Below, piece after piece: positions 9,311 to 23,043 of a DNA stretch of 64,000 nucleotides. The notes under the pieces were generated by a model. It searched no databases. It saw only the letters and a program-made list of their open reading frames with translations, and was not told where the DNA came from. The position numbers were made by a program, and so were the translations under genes. Source of the DNA: Ailurus styani (lineage: Eukaryota; Chordata; Mammalia; Carnivora; Ailuridae); assembly GCA_002007465.1 (NCBI GenBank), contig LNAC01000375.1, positions 186,001 to 250,000 on the forward strand, in the 5' to 3' direction. How positions within the stretch are numbered: the first letter of the stretch is position 1; each line of letters starts with the position of its first letter.

Positions 9311-12110
9311 ACTAATTTAGCTGGATCTTTTCATTTCTATAGTTTTTTTCTCTCTCTTTTTTTCCCCTGAAAATTGTATTAAAAAGTTGATTAGATTAGA
9401 TATTCCTCCTCTTAACACCCTTCTGGCTACTACTCCATTAATGGTAAAGGTATTTCAAATTCAGTAGATCTTGTTCCTAGGAAATATAAAGAATATAAAT
9501 TCTTCTCACTTTGTTGGCAGAGTGGTTCAGCTCTCTCTAATCACTACACCCAAGCTTAGCTTCATACCAACTTTTTACATATCAAAGGGAAGGACCATCT
9601 CTCATTTAGCATTACAAAAGGCCAGATTTAAAGATTTTTTTAAAGGATACTCTGTTTTTATAAGGCAATTATGCTTTGACATAGTAATTTGGAGCTTTCT
9701 TGTGTGTGTTAGATATACAAATCAAGAACCGTCCACTTTCAAATATGTGTAATATGGATTTTTAAACTTTGCTGAATAAATCTAGTCAAAGCAAAATGCA
9801 ATTATTTCCGGGAAGTGCAAGATGTTTAAATAATTATTATTTTATCCCAGAATATAGATATAGGTTTAATCACACTTGATATAGTAGAAATTAGAGCCAA
9901 AAAAATCATGTGTTCATGTTCATATAGTCTAAAACCTATTTTATGTCAAATACAGCACAAAAATACAATATAACCCTTAGTCTCAAGCCAAAGAAAAATC
10001 ATTTCACATTTACAAAAGTTATCTTTAAGTAATCATTAATTCAGGCCAGAAAGTAAGTCTTTTACATGAATTTAGGGCAAAATATACATATAATGTGATA
10101 TTTTTAAAAACTTATGAAGATTAAGAGCAAAATTAGATCATATTTTACAGTAAAGTTTAGGTATCATTTTATATTTATAAAACCAACACTACCTTGTGCA
10201 ATACCATGGCATTTTTATTATTTAACAAGTAAAACCCAATCTCCAATTTTTTAAGTTCACCTCTATAACACTGGCCAGTATCCTCATTCCTTGTTGTCTT
10301 TTTAAAGTGCCACCTGGGCTATTTCCAACGTCAAATCAATTCAACCTACTAATAAACCAAAAACCAGGTTACCGTTCACTTCAAGGTAAAGAAAGGAAAG
10401 AAAAACACTATCAACTGTAGATATAAATCCGTCCTATCTAACCTTCATTAGGTCTGTTATGCAGTCTAGAAATTCCTCTGTTTGACTTAGTTCTCTCTCT
10501 CCTTTTCTTCTTCACGTCTCTTAAATATCAGATTCCACCAGGACCCTTACTCAAACTCTGGAGATGACTTCATGTTTATTTGTTTATAACAAGGATTGTC
10601 AAATGTGCTCTCCTCCACAATTCAAGTACTAAACCTGAACACTTATCTATAATTTCGCTCATCTTTTTACAACTTCTTATAACTCTCCTCTAAAATAGAA
10701 TAGAAATAGATTTGCCAACTCTAAAGGTAATCCTTCCAGGGCCACCAAAATTAAGTAACTTCTGCTCCTAAGGGACCACAGTATTACCCATATAGCCTCT
10801 GTATCTTCAAGTTCTCTCTCTATTATATTCTTCTTGTCAATGTCTCCATATGCTCATATCCCTGATATTCACCATTTTTTTTGGTTCATTTTCCCCTTCC
10901 AGTGTCTATTCTAGCCCTCTCCAAACCACTTCAAAATTTTTACTTCCTTTGTGTCCTTAAACTGGCATTTATGCCACAGTTCACTGTTTTTTAGCTTCCG
11001 TTCTCATTCTTTTCCCCTGAAACTTGTACTATGATATTAAAATATCTTTATTTTGGGGAAATACAATGGATACTTTTAATTTTATCAAATCCCTGGTGCA
11101 TTTTACCTGTATCCTTCTTTCTTGAAATACACTTAGCAGAACTTCCGTATCACCAGACACCCAGAGTTCCCTTCTTTTTCTCTTACTGCAGTTTGTCAGG
11201 TTTCTTATAAAATACTCTTTTGTCTCTTATCTCTTATTATTTTAGAACTTATGCATCCTCTTATGACCCAATTTCCATAAACTCTGATGATTCTTTCATC
11301 TAAATAGCCAAACACCATTTCTTCAATGAGCTTCAGACTTATATCCAACTGAATACCAAACATCACATTTAGTTTAGGACCAACATGATTAAAACTGCTA
11401 ACAGTTTGTCCTTTCTTGTCCTTGTGTACATCCTGTCCCAGAAAATACCATTATCATCTAGGCTGCTGTCAAAGAAATTCAGCACCATCTTTGTGGCTCA
11501 TTCCCTCACTTCGCACAACAGAAATTCCTGAATTCCTGTTGATCCTACTTCATAATTATATTTTAAAACGTTCCACTTATCTCCATTTTCTCTGGTACAT
11601 GGTTAAATCCTATAACAATATTCTCTCCCTGTGATGACTTAAAAATCTCTTAACTAAGATTTTTCCATGTTTCTAGGCCTATTCTTTCTCTATATTGACT
11701 CATAGTAATTTTTCCAATGCACTAAATATGTTATGACACTCCTTAGCTTAATACTCATAAATAACTTTCTACTAGTATTAGGAGTAAGCTCAAACTTCTT
11801 AATAAAACTGAAAAATTATGCAACCAAGTTGATATATCACTAATGAGAATTCATAGCCAGTAGGAAAGTGTGATTCCAAAGAGAATCCAAAGAGCACACT
11901 TGGTAGCAGTTACCTGAAAAATAATCTTGCCAAGTTGAAATTCTTCAATTAAACCAGTAGTAAGATTTGTTACTGGGGTGTGTGTGTGGGTGTGTGGGTG
12001 TATTCATCAGAAAATCATAACCAAGGGTGATAATTAACTCTAAATATGAAAGAGTAAATGGAGCCGGAGGCCAAAACCACAGCTATGTTTATAGCAGTGA
12101 GACTAGTGAC
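9311..12110. other. Unique AT-rich DNA, possible L2 remnant
   Basis: I see no gene or RNA. The stretch around 11680-11830 (ACTCCTTAGCTTAATACTCA, then AAGCTCAAACTTCTTAAT) vaguely resembles L2, and a GT-rich microsatellite lies at 11977-12002. The 93- and 72-codon frames here have no recognisable domains. Confidence 0.5.
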
Positions 12111-12112
12111 AC

Positions 12113-12304
12113 GGGGGCACCTGGGTGGCTCAGTCATTGAGCATCTGCCTTTGGCTCAGGTCATGATCTCAGGGTCCTGGGATGGAGCCCTGCGCAGAGC
12201 TCCCTCTGCCTCTCCTCCCCCACACCCCCTACCCTGCCCCAGCTCATGCTCTCTCTCTCCCTCTCTCTCAAATAAATAAATAAAATCTTAAAAAAAAATA
12301 AAAA
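12113..12304 (+). mobile_element. CAN SINE (SINEC), sense
   Basis: GGGGGCACCTGGGTGGCTCAG, CTCAGGTCATGATCTCAGGG, a CTCTCTCTCC tract, (AATA)n and poly(A). ACTAGTGAC occurs on both sides as the target-site duplication. Part of the middle (the TGCTCAGCAGGGAG segment) is missing. Confidence 0.94.
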
Positions 12305-14952
12305 ACTAGTGACCTTTAAAGGAGGAATAAGTATAATTTGCTTACTATATAGACTAGAGTGTTTATTATAGCTAGTAAATAATAATGACAAAAAATTTTG
12401 AACAGAGATCCATTGAAAGATATTTGCTTTTTCTAAAAGCAAAGGAATGAATCCAGTACATTCTATAACTGATATTTTCCTGCTCTTAAAGATTCTTGAA
12501 TAGTACGGAGTTTACAATATAGCAAGCATCACATGGAAAACAAAATTATTAAATTCACCAAGGCCAATTTCTCAAAATGAGAGTACCAGTTTATTCTCAG
12601 GTGCAAGGGTGACCAAGTTGGTTTGATAATTGGTGAGAGAAAGAAGTCACCTTTTGTCAAAAAGACTTTGTGAAGGAGGTACCGTTCTCTATAGAGGTGT
12701 AAAGAAGAGAAGCATGTGACTGACTTCACTACTCAGATCAGAAGGAAGGGATTTTTAAGAACTTTGGCCAGTATCTTTCTATGTGCTGCAATATATACTG
12801 AGAAAGGTGCATGCTGACCTTTCTCAGGGCTAATACAGGAATGGTATTGAGCCTGAAGAGAGATGGATTGTTTGAATGGTCAGAAGAATGGCAGAGAAGG
12901 TGTAAGAACTAGCCTACCTCAGTTCATGAGGTAAAAAGGCAGACTTATTCAAGTCCATAAACATGGAAAACTCTCTATGCAGAAAAACATTCATTATAGC
13001 ATTCTTTTTTTAATACGTAAGAGATAGTTCTTTTGAGTCTTGGATGAACAGGCCTACAAATTCTTGATTGCTGTTCCTGTCCTTCTTCCTAGTAAGTAGC
13101 AACACCATTCATTCACTTGGTAAAATCAAAATCTTATAGTAATTTTTTACTTTTCCTCTTACACTCTTCTAGTCCAACAGCAGAGCTGGTCAGTTTTAAC
13201 TTTAAATGGATTATAAACCTGATTGTTTCTCTCCTTTTCCCCACAGATACACTAAGTCAGGTCACTTTGATCTCTTTCCATTGCATATGGAACATAGTCA
13301 ACGCTCAGTGAAGAACTAATGTTTTTCTTGAAGAATTGCTTGAAACATATGTATGCATGTATTCGTAGAAAGAGTATGTGAAGATGCTTCCATTTAATTT
13401 TAGTCAAAAAATAATTGAAAGAACCATAGAATACCATAGAACCATAAAAGAACCAAAAATAATTTAAAGCCCATTGTTTAATGAACTTATTCTGTATGAG
13501 CTTAATTGTATACTCTTCTTCTCTCCACAACTCTTCTCTTTAAGAAATTTTACTTATTGTTTATGGTTAATTTAAAATAGTCTCTTCTTTAGGAACTTTT
13601 GCTCCTTTTTCCAAAGAAGTGCTACTTCTCACTCCCCTACATCTCCATCTATACATTTGAGCTCTTTCTCTGTGGTGCTTAAAACAGTTTTTTCCTGACA
13701 TATGAGTTATTGCTCTGAATACGTTTCTTTCCCCTATCCGATTATAAACTCCTTGAAGACATCTCCTTTTAAATATTAAGACACAGGAGCCTAGGCTAAT
13801 ATTGCTACATTAGAATACCCTCCTTCCACATCCCCCTGTGAGTTAATGTGGTTACAATGTAACTTTTTAAAACAAAACAATCATTAGACACATATATATA
13901 TAACATGTATCATATTTTAATCCCCTATATAGCCTTAATTGGTAAGCATTTTATATAAGTGAATGAAAAAATAAACACATGAATGAAAGAATTAAAAATT
14001 CAATGAAGAGTGAAACATTTCTAGCTGGGTGAACTATAAAACAGTAAATTAGGAACGTTTATATTTTATAGTGATGTATTTTAAATTTTTATATGTCTGT
14101 AAACAGAAATGTGAGATTAAGCTTCATATACTAATACTGATAATGATTTATTACCGGTGCATGCTATAATTGGTTTGTTTAAAGAAGCCACATTATAATC
14201 GCATTAACTCACTTCAGGGTGTTTAATGTAACAATACCATACCCTGCTGTTTCTTATTACTTAAATGGAGTTGCAATTTGGTTTTCCTGCTGACTATTCA
14301 ATTGTATTTCCTAGACAAAGACAGATAGTAACTTACATCAAATTATTCTTGTTTATCTAAGGAGAACATTGATCAATACCATGTGATCTGGGGCCAGGTA
14401 CCTCTTTTTCCCTAATCACACTGCATTTAAGCAAGAGCAAAAATATCTGGCATTTTCAAATATTGGTTCAGTTCAATTTACCATACACTGGACATATCTG
14501 ATGTGCTGTACTATGCATGCTGTTATAGGAGATTTTAGTATAGAATCTAGTTTGGCAACATAATATTCGCCTAAAACTTTACATATTAGATAAGATGCTT
14601 TCATTACTGCATTTAATGCTCAAGAGAAATAGTAATTATTAGGAATAACAACTAGTTAAGTAGGTAGGACAGATAGTATTAATCACAATATATAGTTTTA
14701 GACACTAAATTCTAGAGTTCTAGGATTCTATCAGTGATGTCTTAACAATTAACTCTGCATTTTGCACTATAAAATTTTATGCTCCAAAATTAAAATACTG
14801 TGTTTGATCTCCTGGTCACCTCAACACCTAAGTCAAGTTCTACATGTGAATAAAGTGCCCAACACCCTATCTTAATCCCATAATTTTTTGACCATAACTT
14901 AATGTAATACACTAAATCTTGTTATCACTCTGAATAACAGAAGCTCTGAATT
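12305..14952. other. Unique DNA with a probable L2 remnant
   Basis: No gene is recognised. The segment at about 13685-13785, with GATTATAAACTCCTTGAAGACA, resembles the conserved 3' end of L2. Several frames of 60-92 codons have no recognisable domain. Confidence 0.5.
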
Positions 14953-14967
14953 CAAAAGTTTGAAACT
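14953..14967. repeat. Target-site duplication, 5' copy (HNRNPDL retrocopy)
   Basis: CAAAAGTTTGAAACT precedes the retrocopy and is repeated exactly at 16405-16419 after its A-rich tail. A 15-bp duplication flanking a poly(A)-tailed cDNA is the signature of L1-mediated retrotransposition. Confidence 0.95.
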
Positions 14968-15266
14968 GGATGTCTTCCGCCCTCATTTTAAATCCAGCTC
15001 CATACAATGCTCTGCCGCCACCGCTGCCGCGACCTGGACTGCGCACCAGCACCCCCCCGGCTGCCAGCCCATGGAGGACATGAACGAGTACAGCAACAGA
15101 GAGGAATTCGCAGAGGGATCCAAGATCAATGTGAGCGAGAATCAGCAGGATGACGGTAAAATGTTTATTGGAGGCTTGAGCTGGGATACGAGCAAGAAAG
15201 GTCTGACTGAATATTTGTCTCGATTTGGGGAAGTTGTAGACTGTACAATTAAAACAGATCCAGTGA

Positions 15267-16094
<828 letters not shown>

Positions 16095-16354
16095 TAAAGG
16101 AGGACGTTGGAGAAAACAGGAGGAGATTTCCGAAGTTAACCCATCTTGCGGGAGGACATTGAAGATTGGTCTTCCATTGATCTAAGATGATTACTTTGTA
16201 AAAGACTTTCTAGTGTACAAGACACAACTGTGTCCAACTGTATAGAGCCGCCAATTAGTTTTCTTTGTTTTTACTTTATCTTTTGCTATGTTATGACTTG
16301 ATGTGGATTTGTGTTTATACAAATTTTATTTGTATGATTTCATGTTAAACCTCA

Positions 16355-16360
16355 AATAAA
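16355..16360 (+). promoter_or_regulatory. Poly(A) signal of the HNRNPDL retrocopy
   Basis: AATAAA lies about 20 bases before the start of the A-rich tail (16381), as in the parent mRNA 3' end. It is a relic of the transcript that was reverse transcribed, and there is no evidence of use here. Confidence 0.85.
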
Positions 16361-16404
16361 TGCTTCCTTATGTGATTGTTAAAAAAAACAACAACAACAA
16401 AAAA

Positions 16405-16419
16405 CAAAAGTTTGAAACT
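16405..16419. repeat. Target-site duplication, 3' copy (HNRNPDL retrocopy)
   Basis: An exact repeat of CAAAAGTTTGAAACT at 14953-14967, immediately after the AAC-interrupted poly(A) tail. Confidence 0.95.
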
Positions 16420-17925
16420 ATATGTATATGCAATATCTTTCCTTGAGTCTCTCATGCTATCAGTTCTACTCTGGCTCGTGAAGCCCTCAACATTCTATAC
16501 TCTCCCTATCCTTCAGCCCTCTCTTGGCTTCTCTTGTTTCTTTGAAAGATGATGCCATATAATAACTCACTTTAATTACTCTCTGGCCAAAAGCATGAAA
16601 CCCTTTTCCCTCTTGCATTGTCACATGCAACACTTTGCAACACCTTTCTGCACAACAGTCCCAGATATGCTCAGTGTAAGGGGGAACAATGTGGGTTGAT
16701 TCATTTCAAACTCATGGTCTGGGTCCTCATTTGGCCTTCGTTGTTGCCATATGCATTTCATCATAAACCTAGGAACACTCCCCTCAGTATTTATTTCAAA
16801 CTCACCATTACTCCCAGGTTTCCTCTTCTTCCCCTTCTACCCTTGCAAGGAGATGACTTGGTGATTTGATTTCCTACAGAACAGGGAGGCCAACACTTTT
16901 GAGCTCTACCTTACTTCTCCAGCCCCATGCCTGCAGGTTTATTTGCATTCCCAAACAGTCTTATTGATATTTTTTTTCACATTTAAGTAAATGATTTCTC
17001 TCTACTATGCTGAAAATGAAGTTTTCACTTACCAGTTGATTTTATTCTCTTGTGTTTTAGAAAACTTTGTCTCATCTATTATCTCTTATAACCTACCTCT
17101 TCAAACTCACCTTCCATATATATATTTTTCATATTTTCATATCAAATTTTCATATTTTCAAGGACACTTACTGTAAAACAAAACAAAAACAAAAACAAAA
17201 ACACCCCTCTTTCCACCTTTAACCTGTGCTTTTTTCTCATCTTTCTTCTTTATTCTCCTTTTATCATCTCTTCTTCCCTCCTCCATTCCACTGCCCCTTG
17301 GAAACAGCTAGTCATCCAAAAATGTTTCTCTAAGAAAGCTTCAGTTTTGTCTATTTTGTCTCTCATCTCATTGTGGTTGTGATTAGTGCGATTCCCTGAC
17401 TATTGTTAGTTCTTTTTCCTTCGGCTAATACAGAGGGATTGCACTTCCTTGCTTCCTTCAGTTTACGAGTGCTGTGCCTTGCCATTGAAATGCCTTCCTA
17501 TTCCCTAGGATCCCTTCCCTTTTTAGTGCATAAAGAGTCAGGTGTTTTCATTGCCAAAATCCAGATCTATGACTCTCTTTGGGCCGCTGGAGCCCAAAAA
17601 GCCTGGAATTTTATATCACCACAATGGAAACCCTAAAATAGTAACTGACAGGTAGCAGGGTATAATAATGCAGGTTCTGTGAAGCTGGTCAGGACAATTT
17701 CAGATTTGACTTGCCCAGTCTCCAGAGCTACCTTGATAATGGAGCCAAAATTTCAGGACACTTTGCTTAACACTGCAACATTTCTTGGCTTCCTTTCCTT
17801 TCAGTCCCACTTCCCCACTCTCTTCCTGGTTTTAACTGTGAACTTTTACTACTTATATTACTTTCATATGAGCCCTTAGCTCAGAGACTATTTCTGGGTA
17901 ACCCAAACTAAAATAAAATATGTGT
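16420..17925. other. Unique pyrimidine-rich DNA, no gene seen
   Basis: The plus strand is rich in CT, so many plus-strand frames stay open by composition (60-83 codons), none with a recognisable domain. An (AAAAC)n simple repeat lies at about 17176-17203. Confidence 0.55.
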
Positions 17926-17929
17926 GGAA

Positions 17930-18200
17930 TTGACATGTGTCATATTTAGGCTTAAAGAGCTCACGTGTGATTTGCCACCTACTTTTTTCCTCTACCCTGA
18001 CAACTGGCAATGTTCCAGATAGTGACAGCTCTGTTGGCCTAGGGCCTAGAGTGAGGAAAATGTGGAGCAGAGCCTACAGTTAACTCATGATGGACGTGTA
18101 GCATGAGAGAAAAATGAAACTTTGGTGTTTAAAGCTGCTGAGTTATCCCATTATTTTTCAGTACAGCATAAGCTAGCCCATCCTTATGCGATGGGCATGA
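17930..18200 (+). mobile_element. Possible old LTR 3' end (MaLR-like)
   Basis: The last part (GGTGTTTAAAGCTGCTGAGTTATCC, then CAGTACAGCATAAGCTAGCCCATCC) resembles the 3' end of old MaLR/MER LTRs, where TGTTTTAAGCCACTGAG precedes CAGCATAACCTAGCC. The 5' limit is a guess. Confidence 0.45.
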
Positions 18201-18239
18201 GTTCACAGCCCTCTTGTATCAATTTATATATTACCAGGA

Positions 18240-18570
18240 TGGATCAAGATATGTTGTCGTGGTGATAAAATTCCCAAACCCCAATGGCTTATAATGAAAA
18301 AGGTTAACTTTTCCTTTATTCAGGTTTCCTTACTGCTGGACCTATCCAGATGAAGGAACACACCATGAAACTTGCTGGTCACTGTGAAGGATCCCTGGAT
18401 GTGGTTACAATGACATATTCAATCCCAAAGGGATGCATATGACTTCCCCTGATAACTCATTGGCCCAAACTAGTCAGATGGTAACAGGGGACCAGGAAGT
18501 GCAACCTCATCATGATCCTGGGGCACTGAGAGGTGGAAACAATCAGAGAACAGAATTAATAATTAGTACA
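18240..18570 (+). mobile_element. Old interspersed repeat, family uncertain
   Basis: CCAATGGCTTATAATGAAAAAGG near the start and GATAACTCATTGGCCCAAACTAGTCAGATGG near the end recall a common mammalian repeat with 'AGTGGCTTAAA' and 'CATTGGCCAAAGCAAGTCACATGG' landmarks. I cannot name the family with confidence. Confidence 0.45.
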
Positions 18571-18762
18571 GTTTTCAACTCATGACATCTGGCTTCTATT
18601 TAGACTACTTCCCGGATTTGATATCACCAATGACAAATTAAGTTAACACGTTTTCACTTTATATTTCTTGAGCTTTCTGTAGCACTTTAAATTGTCAAAT
18701 AGTTTATTCTTTATTGAATTCTATGCATTTTGCCTCTTGTTTCATTAAGGATGCTTTTTATT

Positions 18763-18955
18763 TATTTTTATTTTTTAAATTTTATTTATTTATTTTTTAA
18801 GATTTTATTTATTTGACACAGAGAGAGAGAGAGATCACAAGTAGGCAGAGAGGCAGGCAGAGAGAGAGGGAAACAGTTTCCCCACTGAGCAGAGAGCCCG
18901 ATACGGGACTCGATCTCATGACCCTGAGATCATGACCTGAGCCACCCAGGCTCCC
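18763..18955 (-). mobile_element. CAN SINE (SINEC), antisense
   Basis: The tail complement with repeated TTTTATTTATTTATTTTTTAAG is on the left and the head complement CCACCCAGGCTCCC on the right. AAGGATGCTTTTTATT is repeated at 18747-18762 and 18956-18971, a perfect 16-bp target-site duplication. The AAAGGCAGAGGC segment near the head is missing. Confidence 0.95.
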
Positions 18956-19479
18956 AAGGATGCTTTTTATTGCAAGTAATAAAAAAATATCTTGGAGTAG
19001 TTTAGAGATTGACATGGACTCCTTCTGCTCAAACAGGAGAAAAGACTGAGATGAATCTGAAATTTCTCCTACTACTAAATGCCTAGAAAGACTGGGTACA
19101 AACAGTAAAAGCAGTAACAAAAAACACTTTTTTTTCCAAGTGGATAATTGAGTCAAAAAGAGGAAAGTAAACAAAATATTTTTGTGAATTTAGTGTAGGA
19201 GTATTTCTGTAGACAAAATACAAAAAGAAGAAACCATAAAAGGAATATTGCAATAAATCGAACATCTAAAATGTAAGCATTTTGTATTAACTGACATGTA
19301 AAAATTAAAAAAAAAATAAGACAAGTCATATATCTGTTAACCATAGATTGGATATCATGTTTATCAAGAATACATAGAAAGCCCCAATAACTAAATAAGA
19401 AAAAGACAACAAAGAATGAATTAGAAAAGAGATGAAGTATGTAAATAAGCCTCAGAGAATGGAATCTGTACACCGAAAT

Positions 19480-20337
19480 ATAAATATAAAAGTGAGCTGA
19501 ATATGTACAACCTTATGAGTGATCAGGGAGGTACAAATTATCACCATAACAAAATGTGACTTTTTAGCCATCAAAATGGAAACATGTAGTTAAATCCAAT
19601 AAATTCAAGTGCTAGTAAAATAGGAGCTCATATACTTTGCCAATAAGACCACAAATTAATATCATTTTTTGAAAGGGAATTTTGCAGTATCTAACAAATA
19701 GGAAGTTGCATATTCTCTATATCCTAGTAATCCCATGTCTAGAGAGGCTCTCACAAATTTGCACAGGGGCCATTTAGAAAAATGTCTTTTGCAGCACTGT
19801 TTGTATTCAATTAAATGTGAAAAAAAAAAAACCTAAATATTATTTAGTAGGTGACTGCTAAATTAACTATGGCTTATTCATATAATGAAATATTAGGGCG
19901 CCTGGATGGCTCAGTGGGTTAAAGCCTCTGCCTTCGGCTCAGGTCATGATCTCAGGGTCCTGGGATCGAGGCCCGCATCAGGCTCTCCGCTCAGCAGGGA
20001 GCCTGCTTCCTCCCCTCTCTCTGCCTGCCTCTCTGCCTCCTTGTGATTTCTCTCTCTCTGTGTGTCAAGTAAATAAATAAAATCTTTAAAAAAAAAAGAA
20101 AGAAATATTAGATAGCAAGCAAATCATATGAACTAGATTGCCCAGTGTCAACATCCACATAGCTGTAACTTATACACACAGTATGGAGGGGGAAAATCAA
20201 GTGGATCTATATAAAACCCCCAATATATATTATTTGTGAATCATTAATTTGAGGTAAAAATATAAATACTTGTCTATAAATAATGACAAACTTTAGGGTA
20301 GTGGTTACCTTTGAGGCTGGGATGGAGTGCATCAGGA
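19480..20337 (+). mobile_element. Old L1 3' part, sense, split by a SINE
   Basis: L1 ORF2-end landmarks are visible in order: ATGTGACTTTTTAGCCATCAAA, CCTAGTAATCCCATGTCTAG, TTTTGCAGCACTGTTTGTA, TAACTATGGCTTATTCATATAATGAAATATTA, then 3'UTR-like GTAGTGGTTACCTTTGAGG. A young SINE (19896-20098) is inserted in it. The reading frames are lost. Confidence 0.7.
19896..20098 (+). mobile_element. Young mustelid-type CAN SINE in L1, sense
   Basis: GGGCGCCTGGATGGCTCAGTGGG with TTAAAGCCTCTGCCTTCGG, near-consensus body, AATAAAATCTTT and poly(A). GAAATATTA flanks both ends as target-site duplication. Confidence 0.96.
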
Positions 20338-20908
20338 AGTGTGTTTGGCAGCCTCTAAGATGGTCCCTGATGATTTTTACCTAATATTCATCCCATTGTA
20401 TGATCAGCCTTCTTTCGTATGGGTGGACTTAGTGACTCACTTTAAATGAATCATATATGGCAAAAGTAGTGGACTATCACTTCCAATTAGTAACCAAAGA
20501 CAGGGTGGCTTCCATCCTGTGTTTTCTTTCTTGTTTGAGGAAACCAGCTGGCATGCTGTGAGCTGCCCTGTGGATGGGCCCATATGACAAGGAACTGAGG
20601 GAGGCCTTTGGGCAACAGCCAGTGAAGAACTGAGGCTCTCATTCAAAATCCCATGAGAAATTGAATCCTGACAACAATGTATGAGTGATCTTTGAAGTAG
20701 ATCCTTCCCCAGTCAAGCCATCAAATGAGATTGAAGTCCTGGTTGACTTTTTGATTATAGACTTGTGAGATACCTTAAAGCAGAAGTGCCTGGCTAAGGT
20801 GAATCTAGATTCCTTCCCCAAGGAAACTATAAAATAATAATTACCTATTGTTTTAAATCATTAATGAGTTCAGGGCAGGTAAATATCAAAAGATAACTAA
20901 TACAGGAG
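20338..20908 (+). mobile_element. Old LTR, probably ERVL-MaLR (MLT1-like), sense
   Basis: Landmarks include AACCAGCTGGCATGCTGTGAG, GACAAGGAACTGAGGGAGGCC, GAATCCTGACAACAA, TTGTGAGATACC, AACTATAAAATAATAATTACC and the terminal AAAGATAACTAATACAGG. The ending resembles MLT1-type LTRs. The family assignment is by memory. Confidence 0.6.
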
Positions 20909-21084
20909 GGATCGAGAAAGAAATGAAAATGTCTGGCAGCCTGGCAAAGACAGCAGGTTTCTACCAGGTTCTTGTTCCATTTTTTTGTCCTCAGCCTGAC
21001 TTTGCCATATTCTGTGATTTTATCCTCATGCTGGTAGCTAGAGGGCTATGGCAGCAACATGCCTTAATTTCACTCATACCCAAC

Positions 21085-21564
21085 CAGTACTGTCCAGAAG
21101 CCACATATATAATTTAAAAATTTCTAGATACTGTGCTTAAAGAGCAAATAGACTCAGGTAAAATTCATTTTAATAATATATTTTATTTTACCCAATATAT
21201 TCAAAATATTCTTATTCCAGCATATAATCCACATAAACAAATTACTGAGATATTTTACATCGCCTTTTTCATGCTAAATCTTAGAAATCTAATTTGTATT
21301 GGATATTTCAACTTGGACACTAAATTTTTATCAGAAGCATTTTATGAATACTGTATAAAGTATACAGTTGAGAAAGCTGATTCATATTTCAAAGTTTTTT
21401 AAAAATATATTTAAAAGTATTCCAATAATGAAATTGAGTATCAGTTTTTAAATTTAAATTTAAGTTAATAAAAATTAAGTAAAATGAAAAATTCCATTTC
21501 TTAGTTGTACTAGTCACATTTCAATAGCCACATATGGCTAATGGCTACCATATTGGACAGCCAG
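21085..21564 (+). mobile_element. hAT-type non-autonomous DNA transposon (MER58-like)
   Basis: The left end CAGTACTGTCCAGAAGCCACA and the right end TATTGGACAGCCAG (reverse complement CTGGCTGTCCAATA) form terminal inverted repeats about 480 bp apart. Inside are AATAATATATTTTATTTTACCCAATATATTCAAAATATT and the terminal AATAGCCACATATGGCTAATGGCTACC, which I recognise as a widespread Charlie-related repeat. I saw no convincing 8-bp target duplication. Confidence 0.7.
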
Positions 21565-21938
21565 GCTCTAGAGGATATTTCTCTTGAGACAGAACTTTTC
21601 TTTTCCTCTACCTACCAATCATTTCCCTTTGTAATGTTTTGGCTAATTTGAGTTTTATATTCTTCTCTAAACCAATCCTTATAAAGAGGGATGATATTCC
21701 ATTTTAGATATGTTTCTCTCAACTTTCTTTGTAGATTACATATATCTGGAAAGTTGTTTTTATTTATTTATTTATTCATTATTATGTTATTATTTTGAAA
21801 AGTTGTTTCTAAACAAATTGCCTGTGTCTCATTCTCACATTCAGAAGTTCTGATAGATTTCATTGGGTACTTAGTCCCAAACTGGCATTTTTTAAGAGCT
21901 TTCAATGGAAGAGGAATTAAAAATATAGGAGGTTCTAT

Positions 21939-22107
21939 GGGGCCACTGGGTGGCTTAGTTTGTTGAGTGTCTGACTCTTGGTTTCAGCTCAGGTCATGAT
22001 CTCAGGGTCTCTGTGATCAGCAGGGAGTCTTCTTAAGATTCTCTCTCTCCCTCTGCTCCTCTCCTCTGTTCTTTCTCTCTCTCAAATAAATAAATAAATA
22101 TTTAAAA
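21939..22107 (+). mobile_element. CAN SINE, internally shortened, sense
   Basis: GGGGCCACTGGGTGGCTTAG, an older body (GACTCTTGGTTTCAGCTCAGG), a CTCTCTCTCAAATAAATA tract and an AT-rich tail. The segment between CTCAGGGTC and CAGCAGGGAGTC is deleted. Confidence 0.9.
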
Positions 22108-22167
22108 TATATGTATATTTGCAGGAAGCCCTGTGTTCTTACTTACCTAGTAAAACATAATCTCTGT

Positions 22168-22254
22168 TGGGTACGTGGGTGGTCCTCTGCCCCTTCTGAT
22201 GCTGTGTGCTTTCTCTCTCTCAAATAAATACAAAAAATCTAAAAAAAAAAAAAA
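22168..22254 (+). mobile_element. CAN SINE with a large internal deletion, sense
   Basis: A head-like TGGGTACGTGGGTGG is followed directly by TCCTCTGCCCCTTCTG, CTTTCTCTCTCTCAAATAAATA and poly(A). Only about 87 bp remain because the whole tRNA-related body is lost. It lies 60 bp from the preceding SINE in the same orientation. Confidence 0.75.
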
Positions 22255-23043
22255 ATCCCTGAGACAAACCCTGGGCATTGCTATCTGAAAAAACAAAACA
22301 AAATATATTGCACATGATTCTAATGTAAAATCAAAGAAGGGAATAAATGATGCTTAAAATCAAAATCTAGCCCTCAAGACTGTACTTGGGATAGATTCCT
22401 CTGACTACACAAGGGCTTCGTGGAGAGGAAACATGATTACCTCAGAAGGCACAATTCTGTTAGGAAGGAGAAATATGTTCTGTGTAGATAACCAGCTATG
22501 CCACTCTACTTTGTGGGTTTTCTGTCTACTGCTGAGATCTATCTATTATTCTGCTGGTATATCTCGAATGATGGTGTTCCTCTGGGTTCTGTTTACTACC
22601 AGCTTCATTTACAACTAACCACACATTTGCTTTGTTTCTCTCTGCCCCATCTTAGGTTTTGACAACCATCTATAACCCGATGAATTCTGGCTCCAACCAG
22701 AATAACTCATAAAATTTCTTTGCCACTTACATTTCAGATGATGACTGGAAAATGCTTCTGATTCATTATATCTTGGCTGCCAGACTTACTTGTTTTTTTC
22801 ATATGAACTTATACTCGATATTAATGCATCAATTTTTATTGTGTTTATGCTGTAGCAGTTACTATATGTTGAGTGGTATAATTTATAACCAACAGTATTG
22901 GAATAATTCTCAGTTATGCAAAGAATTATTTCTTTGGTTCGATTTTTTAAAATTCACAGCTGTAAAATGTACTCCTGACTGCACTAGTCCTTTAGCAAGC
23001 CACTTGGAAGTTCCCTGAGTGAAATCTGAAACCATCCCTGTAT
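22255..23043. other. Unique DNA, no gene seen
   Basis: Nothing recognised. Two plus-strand frames (61 and 88 codons) lack similarity to any family I know. Confidence 0.5.
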
